Of a DNA stretch of 64,000 bases, positions 16,276-26,312 are shown in pieces. The DNA lies in contig NZ_AP025732.1 in assembly GCF_023734775.1 (NCBI RefSeq), positions 1-64,000 on the forward strand, given 5' to 3'. Made by a program: the position numbers and the translations under genes. The stretch is from Nostoc cf. commune SO-36 (GTDB lineage Bacteria; Cyanobacteriota; Cyanobacteriia; Cyanobacteriales; Nostocaceae). The notes below the pieces were generated by a model, which had not been told where the DNA came from, ran no database searches, and worked only from the letters and a program-made list of their open reading frames with translations. Within the stretch, counting starts at the first letter, position 1. Each line of letters opens with the position of its first letter.

Positions 16276-17634
16276 ATGAGGTTTATGTTTTCTGAAGCTA
16301 AAAAAAGTCTTGCGTTAGCCATACCTTTAGCAGCAGCACAATTGGCTCAATCTGCAACCGCTTTTGTGGACACAGTAATGATGGGCTGGTTGGGAAGTCA
16401 AACCATTGCATCTGGAGGTTTGGCAGCTATTACCTTTAATTTTTGTCTGTTCATCCTTACTGGTATCGTTTCTGCCGTAAGCCCCTTAGCTGCTCAAGCA
16501 TACGGAGCCGGCAATAGAGAAAAAGTTGGTACAATTATCCGGCTGGGACTAGGGATATCTCTGTTATTAGGAATACCAATGACATTGCTGCTTTACAATG
16601 GAGGTACTTTATTACTTCTACTAGGGCAGGATGCTAACACAGTAGCACTAGCAGAGATTTATTTAAGAGCGATCGCACTGGGTTTTATTCCTGGTTTGGG
16701 CTTTGCAGTACTTAAAAGCTTTCTTTCTGCTTTGTTGCAACCGCAATTAGTCATGGTGACAGTGGTTTTGGGTACTCTGCTTAACATCACAGTTAACTAT
16801 ATGCTGATGTTTGGCAAACTGGGATTCCCTGCGCTGGGTTTAGCAGGTATCGGTTGGGCAAGCACGCTCTCACTTTGGAGTATGTTTCTTACTTTAACAG
16901 TTTATATATGTAATCAGCCTGACTTTGCAGCTTACAATATTTTTCGACCTTTATCTAAAAAAGCTTTTTCCCTAGAGCATCGCCGGATCATTAGTGAGAT
17001 TTTTCAGATTGGATTGCCTATTGGGGGGCTGATTGCGGTTGAAGTGGGACTGTTCACAGTTGTTACCTTCTTAATAGGACAATTAGGAACAAACGCTCTT
17101 GCTGCTCATCAAATTGCTTTACAAACAATTTCGATATCATTCCAAATTGCACTAGGAATTTCTTTAGCAACAACAGTACGTGTTGGGCAATTAGTAGGAG
17201 AGAATGACCTAGTTGCTACCCGTTTGGCTGGATATGTAGGCATTGCCATTGCAGCTATATCAATGGGTATAGCAGGCATTACATTTTGGTTAGTACCAAA
17301 GTCGATTATTGCTCTTTATATTGACATCAGCGATCCAAACAATGCAGATGTAGTTGCCCTCGCAGTGAAATTGCTAGGAGTGGCAGCAATTTTTCAAATA
17401 GTTGACGGTGTGCAAGTTACTGCGGCGGGAGCATTACGCGGGCTAAAAGACACTCGAATTCCGATGTTGATTGGTATTTTTGCTTATTGGTGTGTTGGTT
17501 TATTCACAGGTTATACTTTGGGAATCTCGTCGGGATCTGGAGCTATTGGTCTTTGGTGGGGACTGGCTATTGGTTTAGCGATCGCTGCAATAATCATGAC
17601 TTGGCGGTTTAGCAACAAAACAATTAGCCACTGA
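16276..17634 (+). CDS. MATE-family multidrug efflux transporter
   Basis: 452 aa with about 12 predicted membrane helices, the size of NorM-type MATE transporters. The two-fold MatE repeat is visible: the N-half starts ALAIPLAAAQLAQSATAFVDTVMMGWLG, and the C-half starts EIFQIGLPIGGLIAVEVGLF with TNALAAHQIALQTISISFQIALGIS. Such proteins export organic cations and drugs using Na+ or H+. The start ATG at 16276 is followed by a second in-frame ATG (MRFMF); either is possible. Single gene; substrate unknown. Confidence 0.9.
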   Translation: MRFMFSEAKKSLALAIPLAAAQLAQSATAFVDTVMMGWLGSQTIASGGLAAITFNFCLFILTGIVSAVSPLAAQAYGAGNREKVGTIIRLGLGISLLLGIPMTLLLYNGGTLLLLLGQDANTVALAEIYLRAIALGFIPGLGFAVLKSFLSALLQPQLVMVTVVLGTLLNITVNYMLMFGKLGFPALGLAGIGWASTLSLWSMFLTLTVYICNQPDFAAYNIFRPLSKKAFSLEHRRIISEIFQIGLPIGGLIAVEVGLFTVVTFLIGQLGTNALAAHQIALQTISISFQIALGISLATTVRVGQLVGENDLVATRLAGYVGIAIAAISMGIAGITFWLVPKSIIALYIDISDPNNADVVALAVKLLGVAAIFQIVDGVQVTAAGALRGLKDTRIPMLIGIFAYWCVGLFTGYTLGISSGSGAIGLWWGLAIGLAIAAIIMTWRFSNKTISH

Positions 17635-17717
17635 TAAACAAAGATGAGTTATCTGTAGCTATTAAGTAACTTATTTACTTATATCTGCGTATCAATATTA
17701 GTAGAAGTGTAGATAGT

Positions 17718-18605
17718 TCACGAAAAAGGATTAGCTTCTGTTACCACTTCTGGTAGTGGAATAAACTCTGTTTCATCTGGCACATTAGCAAAGCGGCGAT
17801 CGCGCCAATCAGCTTTAGCTTGCTCTATTCGCTCTGAGCGGCTAGAGACAAAATTCCACCATTTGTAGCGTGTACCCAACGGCTCACCGCCAATGACAAT
17901 ACATCGAGCAGCAGCAGTAGCAGAAACCTTGACCTCATCACCTGGCTCTAGGATAGCGAGATGATGTTGCTCTATCGGTTGGTCGTTAATCCTCAATCCT
18001 TCTGTGACGGTGTATACTGCCCTTTCTGAGTAATCAGCAGGGATAGTGAAGTGAGCATTGGCAGACAACACCACATCTAAATAAAGGATAGGTGAGAAAA
18101 CTTTCACAGGTGAGGTATAGCCCAGCACTTGTCCAGCAATAAGTTTGATCACAGCGCCATTCTCTTCCCAAGTAGGAAGGGTTTCAGCAGGATAGTGAAT
18201 GAAATTTGGATCGATTTCTTCCTCTTCAACAGGCAGGGCAACCCAGGTTTGAATGCCATGAATAGTAGTTTCTTGGTGACGATCAAGATCAGGTGAGCGT
18301 TCTGAATGTACAATTCCTTTTCCAGCTGTCATCCAGTTTACTGCACCTGCTTGGATTAACTGCACAGTACCTAAACTATCACGATGCATCAAAGCACCAT
18401 CAAATAAATAAGTCACCGTCGCAAGATTAATATGAGGATGTGGTCTGACATCGATGCCTTGATTTGGGGGCATAACGGACGGGCCAAGATGATCAAAAAA
18501 GATAAACGGCCCAACCATTTGGCGATTAGGATACGGCAAAGAGCGGCGGGCAAAAGACCCACCCAGATTTTTAACTTCGGGTTTAATCAGTTGAAGGATT
18601 GCCAT
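17718..18605 (-). CDS. Pirin family protein
   Basis: 295-aa bicupin. The N-terminal cupin has the pirin signature around FIFFDHLGP, RPHPHINLATVTYLFDG and KGIVHSERS, giving the His metal ligands; the glutamate ligand is probably within TTIHGIQTWV. The C-terminal cupin (about 165-290) has AVYTVTEGLRINDQ and CIVIGGEPL. Bacterial pirins include quercetin 2,3-dioxygenases and redox-related regulators; the role here is not predictable. Cytoplasmic. Monocistronic. Confidence 0.88.
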   Translation of the reverse strand: MAILQLIKPEVKNLGGSFARRSLPYPNRQMVGPFIFFDHLGPSVMPPNQGIDVRPHPHINLATVTYLFDGALMHRDSLGTVQLIQAGAVNWMTAGKGIVHSERSPDLDRHQETTIHGIQTWVALPVEEEEIDPNFIHYPAETLPTWEENGAVIKLIAGQVLGYTSPVKVFSPILYLDVVLSANAHFTIPADYSERAVYTVTEGLRINDQPIEQHHLAILEPGDEVKVSATAAARCIVIGGEPLGTRYKWWNFVSSRSERIEQAKADWRDRRFANVPDETEFIPLPEVVTEANPFS

Positions 18606-18962
18606 GAGTTATGCGGGGTGATGGTAAATGCTGGAATTATTATCAGTATATCTACTTTATTATTCCAAAATTATTTTCAATAAGAGTACCAATACAGTTC
18701 AGTTAAGCAATTTTTTCCTTACTTAAATTAAGTAAAAATGGCTGAGTGATAAATGATAAATGATAAATGATAAATGATAAATGATAAATATTTCTAATAT
18801 TATCCCACAAATTGCGTGTCAAACCTGGCATTAATGCACCCGAAAAGGCAAAAAATCCCTTCTAGAGCGATCGCAGCAACCCCCAACCCCTTCCCAATGA
18901 GCGCTTGCTTTACTCAAATGCGGGATGGGGTTCTTTATTTTTGATTTATGCAAGACATCTAA
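18606..18962. repeat. Spacer with heptamer repeat and a single MITE end
   Basis: Non-coding spacer. At 18748-18789 there are six tandem copies of GATAAAT (STRR class). At about 18689-18708 is CAATACAGTTCAGTTAAGCA, identical to the left end of the element at 30561-30715, but no matching right end is present, so it is probably a truncated copy. A HIP1-containing stretch follows near 18866. Nothing else recognised. Confidence 0.65.
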
Positions 18963-20804
18963 TTACTGCGTCAGTCCCAAGTACCCAGACTGTACGCACC
19001 ACAAACTGGCATAGATACCATCAAGTAGTAGTAAATCCTCGTGCTTACCCTGCTCGACAATTTGACCATGATCCATCACATAAATACAATGACTGTGGCG
19101 AATTGTCGAAAGACGATGAGCGATCGCAATTGTTGTCCGATTTTGGGTAATCTTATCTAAAGAACGTTGGATTGCTGCTTCCGTCTCATTATCCACAGCA
19201 GATGTCGCCTCATCCAAAATCAAAATCGGCGGGTTTTTCAAAACTGCTCTAGCAATAGCTATCCGTTGGCGTTGTCCTCCAGATAACTTTTGTCCTCGCT
19301 CCCCAACTATTGTTTCATAACCTTGGGGTAGTTGCGTAATAAAATCGTGTGCCTCAGCTATTTTTGCTGCATTAATAATTGCTTCATCTGTAGCTTCAAA
19401 AGTACCGTAGGCGATATTTTCTCCCACTGTACCATGAAATAAAAATACATCTTGACTAACTAGACCAATACTGCGACGCAAGTCAGATAAATTTAACTTT
19501 TGAATATCAATTCCATCAATGGTAATTGAGCCATTAGAAACATCATAAAATCGTAACAATAGTTTTACTAAGGTGCTTTTACCTGAACCAGTAGAACCAA
19601 CAACCGCAATAGTTTTTCCAGCAGGAATATATAAGGATAAATCTTTAATTATTGTTCTACTATTTCGATAAGCAAAAGTAATATTTTTAAACTCAACTTC
19701 CCCCTGTACTTGTTCAACAACTAAAGACATATCTCCCGTAGTAATTTCTATGGGAGTATCTAACAAATCCATAACTCGCTTTGTAGAAGCCATCGCCCGT
19801 TGATATCGGTCAAAAGTTTCTCCTAAAAACACCAATGGCCACAATAATCTTTGGACTAAAACTAGTAAAACACTGTAATTACCGATCGATATTTTACGAG
19901 AATATGCTGCCATACCTCCCAGAAATAATAAAGACGTAAATCCAACTAAAACCAACATTCTAATTACAGGTACAAAAGCAGCAGAAAGTTTAATTGCTTT
20001 GGCGTTACTTTTTTTATAAGCTTCACTTTCGGTTGCTAGTCTCGCACTTTCATAATTTTCGGCAGTGAAACTTTTAATTGTGGTAATACCACTAATATTA
20101 TTAGCTAAACGAGAATTCAAAAAACTCACCTTTTCTCTAACATCAGCATAACAAGGTTCAAGGCGTTTTTGATATATTAAAGAACCCCAGAGTATAAAAG
20201 GCATTGGTAGCATTGCTGCTATGGTGATATTTAAAGGTAAAATTAGGAATGCACCGCAAATTAAAATTATAAATGAAGTAGTAACTTGGATAATTTCATT
20301 GGCTCCCCCATTTAAAAAGTCTTCGAGTTGGTTGATATCATCACTGAGAATAGACATCAAACCGCCTGTACTACTGTCTTCAAAATAAGCTGATTCTAAT
20401 TCTTGTAAATGATTGTAGGCATCTAAGCGTAAATTATGTTGAATATTTTGGGCTAAATTTCGCCACAGTCTATCATAAGCGTACTGAGAAAGTGATTCAA
20501 ATATCCAAACAATAATAGTGATTAGTGAAAGTAGTGCAAATTGCCATACTACTTCTTTAATGCCAAATTTAGCTATAAAGGAATCTTGCTGTTGGACTAA
20601 TATATCTACAGCAACACCGATTAACCAAGGTGGTGCTAAATCTAAAATTGTATTGATAACAGAATAGGTTGTGGCTTGAAAAATTTGTGGGCGATATTTG
20701 TCCCCGTAGTTGAGTAAGCGTTGGAGAGGAGAGCGTTTATCTGCTACTAGGTTAACTTTTGATTTCATTGTAATGATTAAAAGTGGGAAATTTATGTTTT
20801 TCAC
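18963..20804 (-). CDS. ABC exporter, fused permease-ATPase (MsbA/LmrA type)
   Basis: 613-aa half-transporter. Six membrane helices (about 40-320; GVAVDILV region onward) followed by an ATP-binding domain with Walker A VVGSTGSGKST, Q-loop VSQDVFL, signature LSGGQRQRIAIARAV, Walker B ILILDEATS and H-loop IAHRLSTI. Works as a homodimer or heterodimer exporting lipids, peptides or drugs. The likely start is ATG at 20768 (MKSKVNLVAD), twelve codons into the open frame. It lies beside the siderophore uptake genes on the same strand; a role in siderophore export is possible but unproven. Confidence 0.9.
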   Translation of the reverse strand: MKNINFPLLIITMKSKVNLVADKRSPLQRLLNYGDKYRPQIFQATTYSVINTILDLAPPWLIGVAVDILVQQQDSFIAKFGIKEVVWQFALLSLITIIVWIFESLSQYAYDRLWRNLAQNIQHNLRLDAYNHLQELESAYFEDSSTGGLMSILSDDINQLEDFLNGGANEIIQVTTSFIILICGAFLILPLNITIAAMLPMPFILWGSLIYQKRLEPCYADVREKVSFLNSRLANNISGITTIKSFTAENYESARLATESEAYKKSNAKAIKLSAAFVPVIRMLVLVGFTSLLFLGGMAAYSRKISIGNYSVLLVLVQRLLWPLVFLGETFDRYQRAMASTKRVMDLLDTPIEITTGDMSLVVEQVQGEVEFKNITFAYRNSRTIIKDLSLYIPAGKTIAVVGSTGSGKSTLVKLLLRFYDVSNGSITIDGIDIQKLNLSDLRRSIGLVSQDVFLFHGTVGENIAYGTFEATDEAIINAAKIAEAHDFITQLPQGYETIVGERGQKLSGGQRQRIAIARAVLKNPPILILDEATSAVDNETEAAIQRSLDKITQNRTTIAIAHRLSTIRHSHCIYVMDHGQIVEQGKHEDLLLLDGIYASLWCVQSGYLGLTQ

Positions 20805-20955
20805 CTAGCAAATTTTACTATCTTTTCGTGCATAAGTCTATCCTAAAATGGCAATTTTTTATCCTAAAATGGCAATTTCAAGTTAAATTTAGCAAGTATA
20901 TACAAAGAATATAGTTGAGGGAAACTTTTATAGGCGATCGCCCCTTTGTGATGAT

Positions 20956-22074
20956 TTAAGGTATTTTTACTATATATTTGAAGAGGTCATCAATTATTCT
21001 ATTAGCTCCGATAGTCCCTCCGACATTCCAATTTACGTTGTATACCTGTTTATTCTGAACAGCTTTAAGCTTCGACCAAATAGGCTTTTTCAAGAAAGAT
21101 AAAAACTCAGGATTTGCTCGTTTAAAATCTCTTTTTAATAAATCGGTCATAATAAATAAAAAATCGGCATCGTATTTGGGTAAAACTTCAATACTTAATG
21201 TTAACTCGCGTTGTTTTTGATTTTGTTGGATTAGTTGTAAACCTGCGTCGCTAATGATTTGGCCATAAGGTAGAAAGTCTCCTCTATAGCTATAGAAAAT
21301 ATCTGCCGAACCTGCAAGATAAATTACAGATATTGTTTTTGCTTCTAGTTCTTTTCCTAATTGCTGCCGCAATTCTTGGATGCGATTTTGATACTGAGTC
21401 AGAAGTTCTTCGGCGCGATCGCTCTTTCCCAACACCTGGGCTACATATCGTAGTCTTTTTTTAAAGTCGTACATGGTAGGAAAATCGATCAGTACTGTAG
21501 GCGCGATGCTGGAAAGGAGCTTATATGACTTCTTTCGATTTGTTAACGCCAGAATTAAATCGGGTTTTAAAGTAATAATTTTCTCTAGGGAAGGTTGGCT
21601 CCCAATACTGCCTACAACTGGAACGCCAGCAAGTAAGTCGCTGGGTATACCCTCGAAACTTTTCCTCACAGCTCGCACAATACATGACACCAACGGGCTT
21701 TATACCCAGTGCCAGTACAGAATCTAGAACCACATTTTCTTCTAGCACAATAACGCGCTGCGGTTGAAGTGGAATTTCAACTTTACCTAAAGCATGGCTA
21801 ACCGTTTTTGTTTCTATTGGCTTTGGTGCAAGCGCTGACTTGTGAGTTCCCATAGGTGTGTTGTATTACAGGCTGCGATCGCTAAAACCACAACTATGGT
21901 CAGAAAGAATGGTAAAAATTTGTAATTACTCTTACCCTGTCGGGATTGCCACAAGACACGCAATCTTGAAAAAACAGTCTTGGCAACCCAAACAAATTTA
22001 GTAAAAGTCAAAGCACAAGCAGCTTTAACACCAAGTAACAACCGCATAATTGTACTAATGGCTTTCTTTGTCAT
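20956..22074 (-). pseudogene. FecB-type siderophore-binding lipoprotein, two frameshifts
   Basis: Periplasmic binding protein for an iron(III)-siderophore ABC importer. Read in three frames: a lipoprotein start (22074; lipobox LAIAAC), a middle part from about 21853 (LGKVEIPLQPQRVIVLEENV) and the main part to 20956 (SFEGIPSDLLAGVPVVGS..). One base is missing near 21852-21858, and one A is extra in the TTTT run at 21660-21663 (plus-strand numbering). Correcting both gives a continuous 372-aa protein with both lobes of the helical-backbone fold. It lies downstream of the TonB receptor gene on the same strand, so outer- and inner-membrane uptake parts are linked. Either a consensus error or a recent knock-out. 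Confidence 0.8.
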
Positions 22075-22168
22075 TGTGGAATATTTTGAATTAACTAATA
22101 TTTGGCAGGTTGTTCAGAAGACTGATAATATATTCAGGCTCTACAAAAGAGAGAATTAAAACTCCCAG

Positions 22169-24715
22169 CTAAATGGAGCCGAAAATTGTAAAAGGCGCAC
22201 CTCTTCGCAGGAATGTTCTACCATCGTCAGAGGTTCTAATATAGTCTGTATCAAATAGATTACGAATATTGATCCCAGCTTTAAAACCATTTCTACGGTA
22301 GTAAATCGCTGCATCGGTACGCAAGTAATCGGGTATTTCAAAAGAGTTAGCTGAATCTCCCGATCGCGTACCCAGATAAAACAGCCCCAAACCAAATCCC
22401 AAACCCTTCAAATCGCTATTTTGAAATTCATAGGTTGTCCAGAGACTAGCTTGATTTTCTGGCACACTCACTAATCGATTGCCTACAGGAATATCGTTAT
22501 CTTCAGTTACTTCTGCGTTAGTGTAAGCATAGGAAGCGATCGCTTTCCAACCGGGCAAAATTTCCCCTGTAACATCTAACTCAATCCCTCTACTTCTTTG
22601 CTCCCCTACCTGAATGAAGTAATCAGGCTCCGCTCGTTCACGATCGGGAGTTAGAATATTTGACTTGGTAATCTGATAGGCTGCCAGTGTTGCCGACAGC
22701 CTACCCTCCAGAAAATCAGCTTTAATACCTGCTTCATACTGTGTTCCTCTTGTAGGCTCAAATATTTCACCATCAGGGTTTACTTCAGTTACAGGGACGA
22801 AAGATTGACTGTAGCTGGTGTAGAGAGAAATAGATTTGCTGGGCTGATATACCAAGCCGATTCGGGGGCTAAAAGCACTATTCTCCGGGTTTTGTGTAGT
22901 AGTCCCTGTAATGTCATCTGTATTCTCGCTGGAAATCCAATCCGAAGCGCCCACCGATCAATAGCTTCAGATTATCTAGAAAGCTAATCTGATCCCTGAA
23001 GGTAAATCCCGTAGGTTTGAGAACGATCGGTAGAACTAGAGCGTGGGTCATAGTTGAAGCCAGCAATGTCGTAGTTGGGATTGAAAATATCTAGATTAGG
23101 AACATCCCTTTGAACTTACCCTTGCAAAAGTATTAATATTACGATTGAAATCAAAACCCATTAAGATTTGGTGTGAAATTGATCCCGTATTAAACTTTCC
23201 AAGTAAGTCGATCTGTCCAAAATAGTTGTCTCTTGTGAAATCACGATCTTGAGCAAATTGCCGTAAGGACTGATCGTTTACTATCCCTGTTGCTAAAGTA
23301 TATTCTTCATAGCTTCTATTCGTAACCACAGCAAAGTTGTTACGAATTTGCCAGTTATCACTAAACTCGTGGCTGAACGTATAGCCAAACTTTTGGGTTG
23401 TATTATCTACAAAAGCATTATTAGGATATGCCTGATAGAAGCTCCGAGGCAGAAAGGTATTATTGCTAAGAATTGAGGTATATTGCTCAAAAGTTCCTTT
23501 AAAGTTAATATACTCATAGTATAAAGTCAGGTCTGTTTTATCACCCAATTTCCAACTGATTGTAGGTGCAAATGTAGTCAGATTAGTGTTGACAAAATCT
23601 TGAAAACCATCTGAAGTTTGATAGCTGGCATTTAACCGATAAAGCAAAGTTTTATCACTGTTTAAAGGCCCTGAGAAATCAATACTGGGCTGATAAAATC
23701 CACGGTTCCCCGCCTCAAATTCGAGCTTATAATAGGGTTCACTCAAGGGTTGTTTGGTGACGACGTTGATGATTCCACCAGGTTCTACAGCCCCAAACAG
23801 AACCGAGGCAGGCCCTTTCAAAACTTCCACTCGCTCAATCGTCCCCACTCCTGTCAAGCTGTAAGAATCTACATCTCGATAGCCATTTCGGAAACTTCCA
23901 CCCTGTTCAAATCCTCTGATAATGAAGTCTTGTGCAGGTGAACCGTTGTAGTCAGCGCCGTCAACTACGCCACTGACGGTTTCCACCGCCTCAGCTAGAC
24001 TTCTGACGTTTCTATCTTCCAGCACCTCTCGCGGCACTACCTGAATTGATTGGGGAATATCGCGCAAAGGGGTATCTGTCTTTGTTGCAGTTGTAGCATC
24101 CTGTACGCGATATCCATCTTGCTCACCCGTTACCACTAACTCAATCGGCTCATCCTGCTGTGCTGCTGGTTCCTCTTGGGGTGTCTCACTTGTTGGCTTT
24201 TCTTGAGGTTGCGGTGTTTCTGGTTTTTGCGCCGCAGTTACAGCTGGTATCACGCCAAAAATTAGCCCTTCATCACCGTCAAATAACTCAACCGTTGGCA
24301 ATCCCTCCTCACCTGTGACTGTCAACCGGATAGTATTGGCATCCAGATTTGCGACCGTTATCTCAGTAATACCCTCACCTGGTTTTTGGGAACGAAATAT
24401 GAAAGCATCGCCACTGGGTAAACGCAATTGAGCATTAGGAATATCAGCAATAAAGTTATTTTCAGCACTACGATTTGTGATTTGCAGTTGTTCCCCTTGA
24501 GCCGTCTGTAAAATCACCTCCACACCTTTATCTGTAGGATTGGCTTTCACTCCCGTTACTTGCACAATATCTGATGAAGATGCTGGCGACTGTACCAGTA
24601 ATTCTGCATGGGAAATCTCGCTTAGTTTAGCATCCTCACTTCTAGCAGGAATGTTGATTAAAACAACAACTGCACCTGTCAGCAGCAGACTTTGAAACAA
24701 TTTATCTAACTTCAT
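22169..24715 (-). pseudogene. TonB-dependent siderophore receptor with AMIN domain, three 1-base insertions
   Basis: Outer-membrane receptor. The N-terminal part (24715 down to about 23106) has a signal peptide, an AMIN domain (about 40-150) typical of cyanobacterial receptors, a Gln/Pro/Glu-rich linker, the plug (RDIPQSIQVVPREVLEDR) and early barrel strands. The C-terminal half is intact from about 22940 to 22169 and ends LRRGAPFTIFGSI. Between them are three extra Gs (minus strand) at 23106-23108, 22994-22996 and 22942-22943, each turning GAT into GGAT. Removing them gives 847 aa in one frame (VPNLDIFNPNYD, QDQISFLDNLKLLIGGRFDW). Net shift is zero, so both ends are in the same frame. Regulated probably by the adjacent AraC protein. 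Confidence 0.85.
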
Positions 24716-24751
24716 TTAGTCACCCGCACTCCCTCACACTACTTGACAGTA

Positions 24752-24768
24752 TTAAGAAATTTTCTTAA
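24752..24768. promoter_or_regulatory. Candidate operator upstream of the TonB receptor
   Basis: Inverted repeat TTAAGAAA-T-TTTCTTAA, 8-bp arms around one base, 37 bp upstream of the receptor start codon. The position suits a repressor or activator site (Fur-like or AraC-like); it does not match the classic Fur box closely. Confidence 0.4.
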
Positions 24769-24808
24769 TTAAACTGGCAGTGTATGCATAATAAAGGATG
24801 CGGATTTT

Positions 24809-24852
24809 TTATTTGAACGCTAGACGGATTTTATTTGAACGCTAGACGGATT
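24809..24852. repeat. 22-bp tandem duplication at the 3' end of the AraC gene
   Basis: Two exact 22-bp copies (24809-24830 and 24831-24852; unit TTATTTGAACGCTAGACGGA plus TT). The second copy includes the stop and the last codons of the AraC-type regulator, so the duplication probably arose by slippage at the gene end. Confidence 0.7.
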
Positions 24853-25699
24853 TTTGGCGCTGCTGAAAGTATTGTTTAGGATTCAAGCCGAACTTTTTAC
24901 GGAAAGCAAAGGCAAAGTAGCTGCGACTATCAAAACCTACCCTAAATGCCACTTCTTCAACCTTCATTTCTCCTAATACTAAAAGTTGTCTGGCTTTTTC
25001 TAGCCGATAGTCGTGCAAATATTTAAACGCAGATGTCCCAAAAACTTGACGGAATCCACGCTTCAATTTGAAGTCATTTAGCCCTACTTGTCGTGCTAAC
25101 TCTATCAGACTGGGTGGATTTTCTAGATTACCCAGCAAAATTTCCTTGGCTTGATAAATTTTGTCAATATCGCTCAAATCCCTGGCTGGAAACCTATGAT
25201 TATGAACATCCTGCTCTTGAAATTGCTGAAAATGAAGCATAATCAATTCCATCGACTTACTTTCCAGATACATTCGCTTCATCAAGCCTTGATAAGGACA
25301 CTGGAGAATATTAGATAACACTGTCCACATTTGCTGTGTGATTTCTCCTTGGTGGTAGTAAGGCTGTAACTTATCACCGATTAAAGCTTGGCGCAGGGAA
25401 ATTGGTATTTGTTCTAATTCTTCCTCGTCAAAACTTTGAAAAAATTCCTGAGGTTCGATTTTCAGATAAATTCGTGAAAACTTCTCACCGGCTTTCCACC
25501 ACTCCGTTTCTTTGATATCGCAGTTACATTCCAAATAATATCTGCCTACTGATTCGTCAGTCTCATCAGTTAAACCGTGGCGTTCAATTCTGACTTTTCC
25601 TGAGAGAAAAAAACTCAATCCAAATTGAAATTCATCCAAACTATATTTAACCCACACAAGATCATCAATAAACTCCCTTTCATTTATACAGATAGACAA
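24842..25699 (-). CDS. AraC-family regulator of siderophore uptake (PchR-like)
   Basis: 285 aa. The N-terminal region (about 1-185) is a ligand-sensing domain like that of PchR-type regulators; the C-terminal about 100 residues carry two helix-turn-helix motifs (PSLIELARQVGLNDFKLKRGFRQVFG and VEEVAFRVGFDSRSYFAFAFRKKFG). Family members sense a ferric siderophore and activate the cognate TonB receptor gene. The receptor gene follows 126 bp downstream on the same strand, with a dyad operator at 24752-24768. Frame intact. Confidence 0.85.
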   Translation of the reverse strand: MSICINEREFIDDLVWVKYSLDEFQFGLSFFLSGKVRIERHGLTDETDESVGRYYLECNCDIKETEWWKAGEKFSRIYLKIEPQEFFQSFDEEELEQIPISLRQALIGDKLQPYYHQGEITQQMWTVLSNILQCPYQGLMKRMYLESKSMELIMLHFQQFQEQDVHNHRFPARDLSDIDKIYQAKEILLGNLENPPSLIELARQVGLNDFKLKRGFRQVFGTSAFKYLHDYRLEKARQLLVLGEMKVEEVAFRVGFDSRSYFAFAFRKKFGLNPKQYFQQRQKSV

Positions 25700-25769
25700 T
25701 CCATTACGTAATTTTATCCAGCATTCATAGATATTAGAGATATTTAAAATCTTCCCTTGGTGGATAGTA

Positions 25770-25862
25770 TCAACCCCCTTTGATTGACTGGAAATTGCGC
25801 CATTTTGCCTTATTTTCTAGCCACAGTTCTTCCCACTCTGTATCTGTAAAACTTTTTGTCAT
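25770..25862 (-). CDS. Possible 30-aa ORF upstream of the AraC gene
   Basis: ATG at 25862 to TGA at 25770-25772, encoding a Lys/Glu/Trp-rich peptide (starts MTKSFTDTEWEELWLE). It lies upstream of the AraC regulator on the same strand. Composition looks protein-like, but no family is recognised. Confidence 0.25.
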   Translation of the reverse strand: MTKSFTDTEWEELWLENKAKWRNFQSIKGG

Positions 25863-26262
25863 GGTTTAATAATAATTACTGTCATTATCAAGCTGATATG
25901 TGATTGGGGCTGAGGCGCTGTTTAGAATTATCCAAAAAGCAAAAATGCTGTAGGATGCTTATGTCCTCTCCCAGCCAGCTTATTTTGGGGTAATACGTCA
26001 TAGCGATCGCTCTGGCATTAAGTACCCCAGCAAGCTATATAACCCCTTAATTAAATAAGAAAGATTCTTAATTATTGCATGAAATACATCGTTAGAAAAG
26101 CGACTTGTTCACAGTCGCTTGTAGTGGCGCTAAATTCCACGCATCTGGCAGATGATAATTACAGCATTTGCGATCGCCATCGCCACTTACGAATTGATTG
26201 ACTTCAAGTTGAGTGGCTTTTACCTTCAGATGTCTAACCTGAACTCAGGTTAATGACAAACT

Positions 26263-26288
26263 AAAAAGCCCGCAGCTGCGGGCTTTTT
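26263..26288 (-). terminator. Rho-independent terminator of typA
   Basis: Palindrome with AAAAAGCCCGCAG/CTGCGGGCTTTTT arms, a strong GC stem flanked by A and T runs, starting 25 bp beyond the typA stop codon. Bidirectional in form, but only typA ends here. Confidence 0.85.
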
Positions 26289-26312
26289 AAATTAATTAAG
26301 TTATTGCTTTAC

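Larger units (their letters stand above)
25700..26312. other. 613-bp spacer between the AraC gene and typA
   Basis: Mostly non-coding. It holds a possible 30-aa ORF (25770-25862, minus), a hairpin AGCGACT/AGTCGCT (26099-26119), HIP1 sites, and the typA terminator (26263-26288). No other gene or RNA recognised. Confidence 0.5.
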
